From: CAJBVG01 sp943371235
Lineage (GTDB): Bacteria; Bacteroidota; Bacteroidia; Sphingobacteriales; Sphingobacteriaceae
Length of the DNA stretch: 64,000 nucleotides
Direction: 5' to 3'
NCBI GenBank assembly: GCA_943371235.1
Contig: CALRTZ010000002.1
Span: forward strand, 43,960 to 107,959
The position numbers and the translations under genes are program-made. Positions 35,804-44,337 of the stretch are shown here, piece by piece (the stretch's first letter is position 1; each line of letters begins with the position of its first letter). The notes beneath the pieces were generated by a model, which did no database searches, was not told where the DNA came from, and saw only the letters and a program-made list of their open reading frames with translations.

Positions 35804-36826
35804 TTAATGAGTAGATATTTCACCTCTTAAATTTTCTGTTAATTTTTGCTTGATGATTGCCTTATCGCTATAGTTGCCAAATAAGAACATTAATTTAGTT
35901 ATGGCAGCTTCAAATGTAATATCATGACCAGAAACAACTCCAATTTCTGATAAGTGTTTGCTTGTTTCGTACCTCCCCAATTGCACAGTACCTCCAGCAC
36001 ATTGCGTAATGTCGTAAATTAACAATCCTTTTTCAGAAGCTTTATTTAATAGGTTTATGAACCAAGATTCTGTAGTTGTATTGCCCACACCAAATCCTTC
36101 CATTAAAATAGCATCAATTGTTGGAGTATTTAAAACTGCCTCCACATATTTTTCTGAAATACCTGGAAATAATTTTAAGCTAGCAATTGTACCTGAAAAA
36201 TCAGTATGAACAACGAGCGGTTTTTCGGGAATAGGTAAAATATAATCTAAATTGAATTTAATATCTACGCCAGCTTCAGCTAAGATTGAATAATTTGGAC
36301 TTTTAAACGCATCAAATTTATCAGCGTGCATTTTTGTTGATCTACATCCTCTAAATAAATGATAATCAAAATAAATACATACTTCTGGAACTGTTGCATT
36401 ACCATCTGAATTTTTAGAAGCCGCTATCTCTAAAGCCGTAATTAAATTTTCTTTCGCATCTGTTCTAATCTCTCCTATCGGTAATTGTGAGCCTGTTAAT
36501 ACTATTGGCTTGCCTAAGTTTTCAAACATATAAGATAATGCAGAAGCTGTATAGGCCATGGTATCCGAACCATGTAAAATTACAAATCCGTCGTATTTTG
36601 TATAGGAAGCAGCAATTAATACTGCAATTTTTTTCCAATCAGCCGGACTCATATTAGAAGAGTCGATTAATGGGTTGAAAGATATTACATCTAAATGATA
36701 TCCTAATCGGTTTAATTCAGGAACATTGTTTTTTATGTTATCAAAATCAAATGGGATTAACTGCCCATTATTATCTTGAACCATCCCAATGGTACCACCT
36801 GTATAAATTATTTGAATTCTAACCAT
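35804..36826 (-). CDS. ansA: Type I L-asparaginase
   Basis: 340 residues, no signal peptide, so cytoplasmic type I. Hydrolyses asparagine to aspartate and ammonia. First catalytic Thr motif YTGGTIGMVQ, second VILHGSDTMAYTASALSYM, with VLTGSQLPIGEIRTDAKEN after it. It lies between a histidine-kinase region (upstream) and a receiver gene (three bases downstream), an unusual setting for a metabolic enzyme. A kinase C-terminal remnant ends 12 bases upstream of its start codon. Confidence 0.94.
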   Translation of the reverse strand: MVRIQIIYTGGTIGMVQDNNGQLIPFDFDNIKNNVPELNRLGYHLDVISFNPLIDSSNMSPADWKKIAVLIAASYTKYDGFVILHGSDTMAYTASALSYMFENLGKPIVLTGSQLPIGEIRTDAKENLITALEIAASKNSDGNATVPEVCIYFDYHLFRGCRSTKMHADKFDAFKSPNYSILAEAGVDIKFNLDYILPIPEKPLVVHTDFSGTIASLKLFPGISEKYVEAVLNTPTIDAILMEGFGVGNTTTESWFINLLNKASEKGLLIYDITQCAGGTVQLGRYETSKHLSEIGVVSGHDITFEAAITKLMFLFGNYSDKAIIKQKLTENLRGEISTH

Positions 36827-36838
36827 TCTAATTAATGC

Positions 36839-36979
36839 TTAATAATTAGCACTCCATGTGCATTCAACATTATTGTCAACTTGTTTAATTTCAAATTTAC
36901 AATTAAATAAATCAGATATACGATTTACTATATACAAACCTAAACCTAAACCTTGTTGTTCATTATTTTTTCTTTCATA
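36839..36979 (-). pseudogene. C-terminal remnant of a second histidine kinase
   Basis: Directly after the stop of the PAS kinase, the same frame continues for 46 codons to a TAA. It reads YERKNNEQQGLGLGLYIVNR then ISDLFNCKFEIKQVDNNVE, an ATPase G2 box (GLGLGLYIV) with its closing strand. The upstream kinase already has a complete G2 box (PGTGLGLVVVKYF), so this is the tail of a different kinase whose body is gone. It is not known whether stop-codon readthrough ever joins it to the upstream protein. Probably a deletion scar. Confidence 0.8.
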
Positions 36980-38860
36980 TTATAAATTTGAAGGAATAGT
37001 AATTAAAAATGAACTGCCACTATTTTCTATAGAATTTACTTGAATACTCCCGTTATGTAAGTCAAGGAAATATTTTACAACCACTAAGCCTAAACCAGTA
37101 CCAGGTAAATTGACAATGTTTGACGCTCTAAAAAAGGAAGTAAATAATTTAGCTTGATCTTTTTGTGGTATACCTATGCCAAAATCTTTTACTTCTATAG
37201 ATACGTTACTATCTGTGAGCACGACATTAATATCAACTACTTTTTTATCAACAGAATATTTAATAGCGTTGGATACTAAATTACTCAATACATGGTGAAT
37301 CATGTTTTGATCAATATTCATCATAATTTTTTCTTCTTTCACATTCACATTTATGGTAAAATCAGAAAATGCGTGTTCATGTATAACATCGCGAATAATT
37401 AACATTAAATCATTTTTCTCAAAAGTTGCAGAAATTCCACCCGATTCAATTTTACTAATTAAGAGTACTTCGTTCATCAACTCGGTCATTCTCTTTATTT
37501 GTTCATTTACTTTATTAGTATGATTAAATATTCTATCAAATAATGCTTTATCAGATTTTTCAGAAATCATTTTTATCAACTCAACACTTGAGGAAATGGT
37601 TGCGAGTGGTGTTCTAAATTCATGAGATACCATTCCGACAAATTTAGATTTTAACTCATTCAATTCTTTCTCACGTTGCATCGCAATTTTAAATTGCTCT
37701 TCTACTTTCTTTCTATCTGTAATATCACTTGCTGTTCCTCTGTATCCTATTATTTCACCTTGTAAATATATCGCTTCCAAGAAAACACTTAATACTTTTA
37801 TTCCATCAATAGTGGTAACTTCATATTCTTTCTCTTTAAAAGATTTGGTAGTTTGAAGCAAGTCTTTAAAAGTTATTTGAACTTTATTGTAATCTATTTC
37901 AAAAAAGTAATCCGAATAGTTCTTATTAAGGCAAGCTTCCGACTTATAACCAGTAATAATTTCCCAAGCGGGATTTAAAAACGTAAAATTACCATTCACA
38001 TCAAGGTTAAATATGATGTCGTGTAAATTATTTACTAAATCTTTGTATTTCTGTTCACTTTGTTGAAGTTGCATTTCATATTGTATACGTTTGGTAATAT
38101 CTACTCCACAACCAACTACAACTTTCAAACTAGCATCTTCGTTAAAAACGGGCTTCATCTTCCTTAAGATGTATTGTTTTTCCCCATTTTTAGTGATGAA
38201 TGATTCTTGGAATTCAAGCTCTTCAGCATTATTATTGCTTATTACATTGTTAAATAAATTCCTCCTGTATTCAGCATCTTTTAAAGGTTTATTTTTTTCT
38301 TTTACATAATCAAAATCATCTTTGCCTATAATCCACTTTCGGGTTTCTTTATTTGGCACCGCGATTTTATTAACAAAAAGATATTGATGTTTATCATTAA
38401 ATACTGCAACATCTACTGGAAGAGAATTTAAGATATCTTCGTAGAACATCTTTTGTTGCTCTATTTTTTTATTTAGAAGATAGGTTTGGGTTATAATTTT
38501 GTACGACCACATATGACCTATGTACTCTTCGTTTTTGAAAATTGGTATATAATCTCGTTGAAGTACAGTATTATCTTTCATAATCAATACTTCATCAACT
38601 ACTTTTACTCTATTTGATAATAATTCATTGATATCATCAACAAATTTTTGTTCATCAATAAAAAGTACTTTATTATATTCGGCTGCTTGAGAGCAATCAG
38701 CACCAATAAGATCATTTGGGTCTGCCTCTATATTGAATAAGTCGCAAAATGCTTTGTTTACGAATTCTATTTGTCGTTGGCTATTCTCTAATAACATTGC
38801 TGTATTAGATTCATTTAATACAACGTTCATTCTGTAAAACTTCAATTGCGTTTGCTCCAC
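36980..38860 (-). CDS. Multi-PAS sensor histidine kinase
   Basis: 626 residues, no membrane helices, so soluble. Three PAS-type modules (about 12-110, 145-260 and 270-390; the third has NLHDIIFNLDVNGNFTFLNP and GYRGTASDITDRK) precede a HisKA domain with FVGMVSHEFRTPLATISSSV (His about 422) and a HATPase domain with NLVSNAIKYS, VKDFGIGIPQKD and PGTGLGLVVVKYFLD. A ligand or redox cue is expected but no cofactor residue is identifiable. The likely partners are the NarL-type regulator just upstream and/or the receiver protein beyond ansA. Confidence 0.92.
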   Translation of the reverse strand: MEQTQLKFYRMNVVLNESNTAMLLENSQRQIEFVNKAFCDLFNIEADPNDLIGADCSQAAEYNKVLFIDEQKFVDDINELLSNRVKVVDEVLIMKDNTVLQRDYIPIFKNEEYIGHMWSYKIITQTYLLNKKIEQQKMFYEDILNSLPVDVAVFNDKHQYLFVNKIAVPNKETRKWIIGKDDFDYVKEKNKPLKDAEYRRNLFNNVISNNNAEELEFQESFITKNGEKQYILRKMKPVFNEDASLKVVVGCGVDITKRIQYEMQLQQSEQKYKDLVNNLHDIIFNLDVNGNFTFLNPAWEIITGYKSEACLNKNYSDYFFEIDYNKVQITFKDLLQTTKSFKEKEYEVTTIDGIKVLSVFLEAIYLQGEIIGYRGTASDITDRKKVEEQFKIAMQREKELNELKSKFVGMVSHEFRTPLATISSSVELIKMISEKSDKALFDRIFNHTNKVNEQIKRMTELMNEVLLISKIESGGISATFEKNDLMLIIRDVIHEHAFSDFTINVNVKEEKIMMNIDQNMIHHVLSNLVSNAIKYSVDKKVVDINVVLTDSNVSIEVKDFGIGIPQKDQAKLFTSFFRASNIVNLPGTGLGLVVVKYFLDLHNGSIQVNSIENSGSSFLITIPSNL

Positions 38861-38920
38861 AATTTTATATTTTTAGTGCAAATATTTTAGAATATATTGT
38901 TTAGATTAATTTTCACTCAT

Positions 38921-39535
38921 TTACTTTATCATTTTTGCCATTAATTCTGCTTTAGAATTAATGCCTAGTTTAGTATAAATGTGTTTTAAATGTTGATTAA
39001 TTGTAAACGTTGTAACGAACAATCTGTCTGCAGCTTCTTTATAAGTTAAACCTTCTGCAAGAAGTTCAACTAATTCAAATTCTCTTTTGGTGAGTAAGCC
39101 TTTTAATTCATCAATTGGATTATGACGGTAATCTGCAATAAGATGTCTTGCAGCATTTGGTGAAATAGAAAAACCTCCCTCAATTACAGATTCAATAGCT
39201 TTTTGAATTTCAAACATGCTTGCGGTTTTAAGAATGTATCCACTTGCACCCAATTTCAATAAATCTTTAACAAACCCTTCATTGTCATATGCTGATAACA
39301 CCATTATGTGTGAGTTAGGAAATCTTTTCTTAATCATTGGAAAACCATCTACTCCATTGATCCCTTTTAGGTTTATATCGAGTAAAATTACGTTTGGGCT
39401 AACTGATTTAGAATCTAATAAATCTTCAATTCCATCGAACATCCAAAGGATTTCAAATTGACCAGTTAGATTTAGGTACTCTGAGTAGTTTGCACGTAAA
39501 TCTATGTTGTCTTCTACTATTCCAATTTTTATCAT
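38921..39535 (-). CDS. NarL/FixJ-family response regulator
   Basis: 204 residues. Receiver domain with IVEDNIDLR, phosphoacceptor VILLDINLKGING and SGYILKTASM; LuxR-type helix-turn-helix at the C-terminus (LTKREFELVELLAEGLTYKE, then TINQHLKHIYTKLGINSKAE). It lies 60 bases upstream of the multi-PAS kinase on the same strand and is probably its partner. A terminator hairpin just upstream isolates it from the broken kinase fragment at 39781. Confidence 0.93.
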   Translation of the reverse strand: MIKIGIVEDNIDLRANYSEYLNLTGQFEILWMFDGIEDLLDSKSVSPNVILLDINLKGINGVDGFPMIKKRFPNSHIMVLSAYDNEGFVKDLLKLGASGYILKTASMFEIQKAIESVIEGGFSISPNAARHLIADYRHNPIDELKGLLTKREFELVELLAEGLTYKEAADRLFVTTFTINQHLKHIYTKLGINSKAELMAKMIK

Positions 39536-39546
39536 ATCGTTTGTAT

Positions 39547-39589
39547 AAAAAAAAAGCAGCTAAGCACATTTGTGATGACTTTAGCTGCT
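39547..39589 (-). terminator. Minus-strand intrinsic terminator upstream of the NarL-type regulator
   Basis: AGCAGCTAA and TTAGCTGCT form a 9-base stem (39555-39563 with 39581-39589) and on the minus strand the stem is followed by nine T. Only the kinase fragment at 39781-40116 lies before it on that strand, so it probably terminated the ancestral intact gene. Confidence 0.75.
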
Positions 39590-39780
39590 AATTAAATTTA
39601 CTTACGCTCTCATCACTAATTTGGGTATTTTTTAAATCCTAGCAATACCTTAAACTAGTATTTTTTCAAATAATGTAACCAGTTATTCACTAAATATACG
39701 TTAATGAACTAAGAAATACAATTGGAATGTATTTAAATGCAATATCATCGCCCTTAAAAATTCATATCATTTAACACTTA

Positions 39781-40116
39781 TCATATAACAATTGTAAATG
39801 TTGTTCCTTCACCCAGTATACTCTTTACTTTAATTTCTGCGTTGTTTAATGCTAAAAATTCTTTAACAATTGCTAATCCCAATCCTTTACCTTCTATACT
39901 TCCAGAATTGGAGGCTTTATAAAAAGATTGAAATAAATTCTGTATTTCATTTTCAGGAATTCCTATTCCATTATCAACTACCTCTAAATAAAGTCGCTCT
40001 TCATGTTTATATAATTTAACTTGAGGATTACTGTTAGAATATTTAAAAGCCATAGATAATAAATTTAATATGGCATGAGAGATTATTAGAACATCAATAA
40101 AATCGATGAAATAGAA
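39781..40116 (-). pseudogene. Histidine-kinase ATPase-domain fragment
   Basis: An open frame of 111 codons, bounded by an in-frame TAA at 40117-40119, encodes only a HATPase domain: ISHAILNLLSMAFKYS (N box), VVDNGIGIPENE, FQSFYKASN and GKGLGLAIVKEF. No dimerisation or phosphoacceptor helix precedes it, and the only internal ATG lies inside the N box. The N-box Mg-coordinating Asn (normally NAxKYS) is Met, so ATP binding should be lost. A terminator still follows it. Most likely the eroded remains of a full kinase. Expression as an ATPase-like dominant partner is possible but less likely. Confidence 0.82.
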
Positions 40117-40199
40117 TTAAAAATAAATAGCTTATTTATAGCCATTTATTACTAGAATTATTATTATAGTATTGAGTAATACTGAAGTAAAATAGGATT

Positions 40200-40967
40200 T
40201 TATACTCCAAAAATTGTGAGGGCATTATTACTTGTAATATTTGCTACTTCATCCAAAGAGCAGTTTTTTACATCCGAAAGTTTTTCGGCTACATGTAATA
40301 AGTACGAACTTTCGTTCGGTTTACCTCTATGTGGAACCGGACTTAAATAAGGGGAATCCGTTTCGAGTACAATATGTTTTAAGTCGATGTTTTTAATGGC
40401 TTCTGCTAAACCTGAATTTTTATAGGTTAACACTCCACCTATTCCTAAATAAAATCCAAGGTCAATAATTTTATTTGCCTGTGTTTCTGTTCCACTGAAG
40501 CAATGAAAAATACCTTTTAGTAATTCATCTTTCTCTGCCAATAAAATTTCATAAATTTCATCGAAGGCATCTCTACAATGTATTACAATTGGGAGTTTGC
40601 GAGCTTTTGCCCAATTTATTTGAGTTCTAAATGCTTTTTTTTGTTCTTCAATAAAAGTTTTATCCCAATACAAATCCATTCCAATTTCGCCAATCGCAAT
40701 TACTCTTTTTTCATCAATATAATTCTGAATAAAAGTTAGCTCTTCTTCAAATTTTTCGTTTACCGAACAAGGGTGTAAACCCATCATTGGAAAACATGTA
40801 TTCGGATATAAATCGCAAAGAGAAAACACATCAGGCACCGATTGTGAATCGATGTTTGGGAGGTAGAATTTTTGAACTCTGTTGTGTTGAGCTCGGTGCA
40901 TCATAGCCCCGATTTGCTCGCGCATTTCGGGGATGTATAGATGTGTATGTGTATCTGCTAAAAACAT
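40200..40967 (-). CDS. tatD: TatD family metal-dependent hydrolase
   Basis: 255 residues. TIM-barrel hydrolase of the amidohydrolase-like TatD group, with 3'-5' exonuclease/DNase activity known in family members. Metal ligands in LADTHTHLY, IGEIGMDLYW, IHCRDAF, IFHCFSGTE and LETDSPYLSP, all intact. Last gene of a minus-strand unit after two FKBP genes; its start overlaps the preceding stop by one base. Confidence 0.94.
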   Translation of the reverse strand: MFLADTHTHLYIPEMREQIGAMMHRAQHNRVQKFYLPNIDSQSVPDVFSLCDLYPNTCFPMMGLHPCSVNEKFEEELTFIQNYIDEKRVIAIGEIGMDLYWDKTFIEEQKKAFRTQINWAKARKLPIVIHCRDAFDEIYEILLAEKDELLKGIFHCFSGTETQANKIIDLGFYLGIGGVLTYKNSGLAEAIKNIDLKHIVLETDSPYLSPVPHRGKPNESSYLLHVAEKLSDVKNCSLDEVANITSNNALTIFGV

Positions 40968-41821
40968 TATTGCACACTAACTAACTCTACTTCGAAAGTT
41001 AATGGTGCAAATGGAGGAATTACACCTCCTGCGCCTCTAGCGCCATAAGCAATGTTTGAAGGGATTATCAACAAAGCTTTTCCACCTTCTTTTAATAATG
41101 CAATTCCTTCGTCCCAGCCTTTAATAACCATTCCTTTTCCTAATTGAAATTCAATAGGATCGTTACGGCCTAATGATGAATCGAATTTTGTACCGTCTAA
41201 TAATTTACCAGTGTAATGTACACGTACAGTTTTGCCAGCCTCTGCTTTAGCACCTGTACCTTCTGCATACATCACGTATTTTAATCCTGATGGTGTAGTA
41301 ACAGGAGTTAATTTATTATCGGCAATGTATTTATCAATTAAAATAGTTTCTTCCATACTTTTTTCTTTTTCAACTTTAATTTCTTCTGCTCTCAATGTTT
41401 CATCGTTTGTAATTCTGATTGCTTTAACTGTGAATTTTAAATCAGATCCTGGCTTAATAAATTCTGGCAATGGCATGTTAAATGTTTTGGTAAACATAGA
41501 GTCTGCACTAAACAAAAACAATGCACTATCTCCTGCAGTTAACACTGTTAAGGCATCCATTAAGTCGCCTTTAAAACTTGGCTTTGCAACTTTTAATTGT
41601 ATTGGGCCACCCATTTTCCAGCTATCAAACAATACAGAATCTTTATCAGTAGCATATTTAATTTGTAAAAAAACAATGTCGTCTAATTTAATTTTATCGC
41701 CTTTGTTTGCTTTTACTATCGAGTAACGAACACCTTTGTCCGTTTTTTTATAAGTTACTTTTTGTGCAAATACTACCGTGCTTATGCATAGTAATACTAC
41801 GAGTCCAATTAATTTTCTCAT
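40967..41821 (-). CDS. Exported FKBP-type peptidyl-prolyl isomerase with degenerate N-terminal FKBP-like domain
   Basis: 284 residues. Signal peptide ends VVFA-Q. The C-terminal ~110 residues are a standard FKBP domain (VRVHYTGKLLDGTKFDSSLG, GMVIKGWDEGIALLKEGGKA, IAYGARGAGGVIPPFAPLTF). The N-terminal half (IVFLQIKYATDKDSVLFDS, then LTVLTAGDSALFLFSAD) keeps the FKBP topology but not the active-site residues. It acts in the periplasm as a folding helper. It is a close paralogue of the lipoprotein two bases upstream. Confidence 0.93.
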   Translation of the reverse strand: MRKLIGLVVLLCISTVVFAQKVTYKKTDKGVRYSIVKANKGDKIKLDDIVFLQIKYATDKDSVLFDSWKMGGPIQLKVAKPSFKGDLMDALTVLTAGDSALFLFSADSMFTKTFNMPLPEFIKPGSDLKFTVKAIRITNDETLRAEEIKVEKEKSMEETILIDKYIADNKLTPVTTPSGLKYVMYAEGTGAKAEAGKTVRVHYTGKLLDGTKFDSSLGRNDPIEFQLGKGMVIKGWDEGIALLKEGGKALLIIPSNIAYGARGAGGVIPPFAPLTFEVELVSVQ

Positions 41822-41823
41822 TG

Positions 41824-42687
41824 TTATTTAGCTTTTTTAATATTCACAAATTCTACATCAAATACTAAGGTAGAAAAAGCTGGTATTGCACCGTTTCCTA
41901 CTGCACTTGGACCGTATCCTAAAGCTGATGGAATAATTACCGTAGCTTTAGTTCCTTTGGTAAGGGTTGTAAATGCTTCGTCCCATCCTTTAATTACCAT
42001 GCCTTGACCTACAGGGAATTCAATTGGTTTGCCATTGTCTAGTGACGAATCAAATTTATTACCGTTTAATAATTTACCAGTGTAATGTACTACAACCGTA
42101 TCACCAGCAACTGCTTTATCAGCACCTCCTTGTTTGGTAATTACATATTGTAAACCGCTGGCAGTTTTTGTAGTGGTTAATTTATTATCAGCAATGTATT
42201 TCGCAATGTTTACAGATTCTAAAGCTGATTGCTTTTCGGCTTCGGCTTTCATTTCTGTTTCTAATTGTTCTTTGCTTTGTACTTTATCAACTTTTACGAT
42301 GAACGTTAAATAACTTCCTGCTCTAATAAATTCTGGACGAGGGAAGTTGAATGTTTTTTCGAATAATGAATCTGCATTTAATAAAAATGTTGCAGAATCT
42401 TTTTCGCTTAATAATGTCAACCCGCTCATTAAGTCGCCTCTAAATGTTGGCTCTGTAACCATTAATTTAACAGGTTGCCCCATTTTGTATGTATCAAATA
42501 ATACAGAGTCAGAATCTGTGCGATATACCATTTGTAAAGTAACAACGTCACCTACCTTAATTTTTTCACCCGAATTTTCGGTATGAATTTGATATTGCAA
42601 TCCATCATCAGATGTTTTAAATCCATCCGAACATGCTTGAAATAATGTTACTGCAACAGCAGCCGCGATTAATAATCTTTTTGTCAT
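41824..42687 (-). CDS. FKBP-type peptidyl-prolyl isomerase lipoprotein
   Basis: 287 residues. Lipobox LFQAC (Cys19) makes it a lipoprotein, unlike its soluble paralogue downstream. The same two-part plan is seen: a degenerate FKBP-like half (VVTLQMVYRTDSDSVLFDTY, LTLLSEKDSATFLLNAD) and an active half (VVVHYTGKLLNGNKFDSSLD, GMVIKGWDEAFTTLTKGTKA, GYGPSAVGNGAIPAFSTLVF). The pair arose by tandem duplication with one copy membrane-anchored. It lies 19 bases from nrnA and is probably co-transcribed with it. Confidence 0.93.
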   Translation of the reverse strand: MTKRLLIAAAVAVTLFQACSDGFKTSDDGLQYQIHTENSGEKIKVGDVVTLQMVYRTDSDSVLFDTYKMGQPVKLMVTEPTFRGDLMSGLTLLSEKDSATFLLNADSLFEKTFNFPRPEFIRAGSYLTFIVKVDKVQSKEQLETEMKAEAEKQSALESVNIAKYIADNKLTTTKTASGLQYVITKQGGADKAVAGDTVVVHYTGKLLNGNKFDSSLDNGKPIEFPVGQGMVIKGWDEAFTTLTKGTKATVIIPSALGYGPSAVGNGAIPAFSTLVFDVEFVNIKKAK

Positions 42688-42706
42688 TTTTATTTTTTCT
42701 TATATG

Positions 42707-43714
42707 TTACAATGTTAATAAATATTGATATTCTGGCAATACTTCTAAAAACTTTTTTACGGTGTTTTCTAAGGATTCTTTAGAGGCTCCTCCTGCCGCA
42801 TTTCTATGCCCACCCCCTTCAAAATATTTTTTCGCAATTTCATTTGCCGGAAATTCACCTTTTGATCTAAAAGATAATTTACGCAACTCCCCTCTATCAA
42901 TTACCAATACCGCTAGTTTTATTCCGTGTATGGATAATGCATAATTCACAATCCCTTCTGTATCTCCCGTAACGATATGGTATTGTTTCAGCAAATCTTG
43001 TTCGATGGAAATATATGCAGTATTATATTCTGGCAAAACAGTCATTCTCTCTCCTAACACTCGCCCTAAAAACTTCAACCTGTTTTCAGAATTCGTATCG
43101 TATATTAATTCATGTATGTGCGAATTGTTTGCACCTGCATCAATTAAATCTGCAATTATACGGTGCACCTTAGAAGTTGTACTCGGGAAACGGAACGAAC
43201 CAGAGTCGGTCATTATCCCTGTATACAAACAAGTAGCCACATCAACATTTATATGATCAGTTAATTCTAATTCAACTATTAAACGATACACCATCTCTGC
43301 AGCTGCACAAGCGGTTGTATCCCAATACCTAAAATCTTCAAAGCCTTCCGGCTCTAAATGATGGTCGATCATTGCTTTTTTAGCATTTGAATTACGTACT
43401 AATTCACCTAATTCATTTATTCTGCTAAGTGTATTAAAATCTAAGCAAAAAATCCAATCGGCATTGGCTACTAATTCTGCAGCTTTAATTGCATCTTTTG
43501 TAAAGTCGATTACTTCGGGGTTCCCAGGCATCCAATGTAAAAAATAAGGATAATCTGTTGGGGTAACTACGTGTACCTCATGACCCAAAGAGCACAAGAA
43601 ATGGTAAAGCCCTAGAGAAGAGCCCATGGCATCTCCATCTGGTTTATGATGTGTGGTAATTACAATCTTTTTGCTTTCTGCTAATTCCTCGCGGAGTTCT
43701 TTTAAAGTCATCAT
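42707..43714 (-). CDS. nrnA: DHH/DHHA1 phosphoesterase, bifunctional oligoribonuclease/PAP phosphatase (NrnA type)
   Basis: 335 residues from the Met at 43714 (the Met at 43711 is equally possible; the nine residues upstream look non-coding). Degrades nano-RNA and 3'-phosphoadenosine 5'-phosphate; relatives also hydrolyse pApA, the product of c-di-AMP breakdown. Motifs: TTHHKPDGDAMGSSLGL, FCLDFNTLSR, MIDHHLEPEGF and MTDSGSFRFPSTTSK; the DHHA1 domain ends with GGGHRNAAGGAS. With cdaA in the same window, a c-di-AMP turnover role is plausible. First gene of the minus unit with the FKBPs and tatD, divergent from ndk. Confidence 0.93.
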   Translation of the reverse strand: MMTLKELREELAESKKIVITTHHKPDGDAMGSSLGLYHFLCSLGHEVHVVTPTDYPYFLHWMPGNPEVIDFTKDAIKAAELVANADWIFCLDFNTLSRINELGELVRNSNAKKAMIDHHLEPEGFEDFRYWDTTACAAAEMVYRLIVELELTDHINVDVATCLYTGIMTDSGSFRFPSTTSKVHRIIADLIDAGANNSHIHELIYDTNSENRLKFLGRVLGERMTVLPEYNTAYISIEQDLLKQYHIVTGDTEGIVNYALSIHGIKLAVLVIDRGELRKLSFRSKGEFPANEIAKKYFEGGGHRNAAGGASKESLENTVKKFLEVLPEYQYLLTL

Positions 43715-43799
43715 TTTTGTGAAGAGGAACAAAACTATCATTTTTTTAACAAATTATTTAATTAACCTTTCGTTAATTAGCTTATTACGTAATTGTTCT

Positions 43800-43807
43800 T
43801 ATTTTTG
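43800..43807 (+). promoter_or_regulatory. -7 element TATTTTTG for ndk
   Basis: Exact TAnnTTTG match, 20 bases before the ndk ATG in the divergent gap with nrnA. Confidence 0.6.
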
Positions 43808-43827
43808 CGACGATTTAAAGAAATAAA

Positions 43828-44247
43828 ATGCAAACGAACAGAACATTTACAATGATTAAGCCAGACGCTGTGGCAAACGGACACATCGGGGCTATTATCG
43901 ATCAAATTACAAAAGCTGGTTTCAAAATTGTGGCAATGAAGTACACTTCATTAAGCCCAGAAATGGCTGGCCTATTTTATGATATCCACCGCGAACGTCC
44001 TTTTTTCAACGATTTAGTAAGCTTTATGAGCTCAGGACCAATAGTAGCAGCTATTTTAGAAAAAGACAATGCCATTGAAGATTTCCGTAAATTAATCGGA
44101 GCTACAGATCCTCAAAAGGCAGAAGTTGGAACAATCCGTCAGAAATTTGCAAAATCTATTGATGCAAATGCGGTACACGGTTCAGATTCTGATGAAAATG
44201 CACAAATCGAAGGAAACTTTTTCTTCAGTGCGTTTGAAAGAGCCTAG
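43828..44247 (+). CDS. ndk: Nucleoside diphosphate kinase
   Basis: 139 residues, normal length. Balances NTP pools by a phospho-histidine relay. TFTMIKPDAVANGHIGAI at the start and the active-site His in NAVHGSDSDENA are diagnostic. Single gene with its own promoter, followed by a palindromic octamer array that starts one base after its stop codon. Confidence 0.97.
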   Translation: MQTNRTFTMIKPDAVANGHIGAIIDQITKAGFKIVAMKYTSLSPEMAGLFYDIHRERPFFNDLVSFMSSGPIVAAILEKDNAIEDFRKLIGATDPQKAEVGTIRQKFAKSIDANAVHGSDSDENAQIEGNFFFSAFERA

Positions 44248-44248
44248 T

Positions 44249-44337
44249 TAGTGTACTAGTGGTTAGTGTGCTAGTGTGCTAATTATGGCACTGTGTTGCT
44301 TATTAGTACACTAGCATACTAGCACACTAGCACATTA
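44249..44337. repeat. Palindromic octamer array between ndk and the DUF721 gene
   Basis: Arms 44249-44283 and 44302-44337 are imperfect reverse complements (about 30 of 36 positions) built from RTGCTAGT-type octamers around an 18-base loop. On the minus strand 44302-44337 matches 763-798 at 34 of 36 positions. The minus-strand gene's stop (44319-44321) lies inside the right arm, so the array is partly coding. Confidence 0.87.

Noticed and set aside
36858..37043. 61-codon plus-strand frame between asparaginase and the PAS kinase
   Set aside because: It is the antisense shadow of the kinase tail remnant, whose minus-strand frame has a clear ATPase G2 box.
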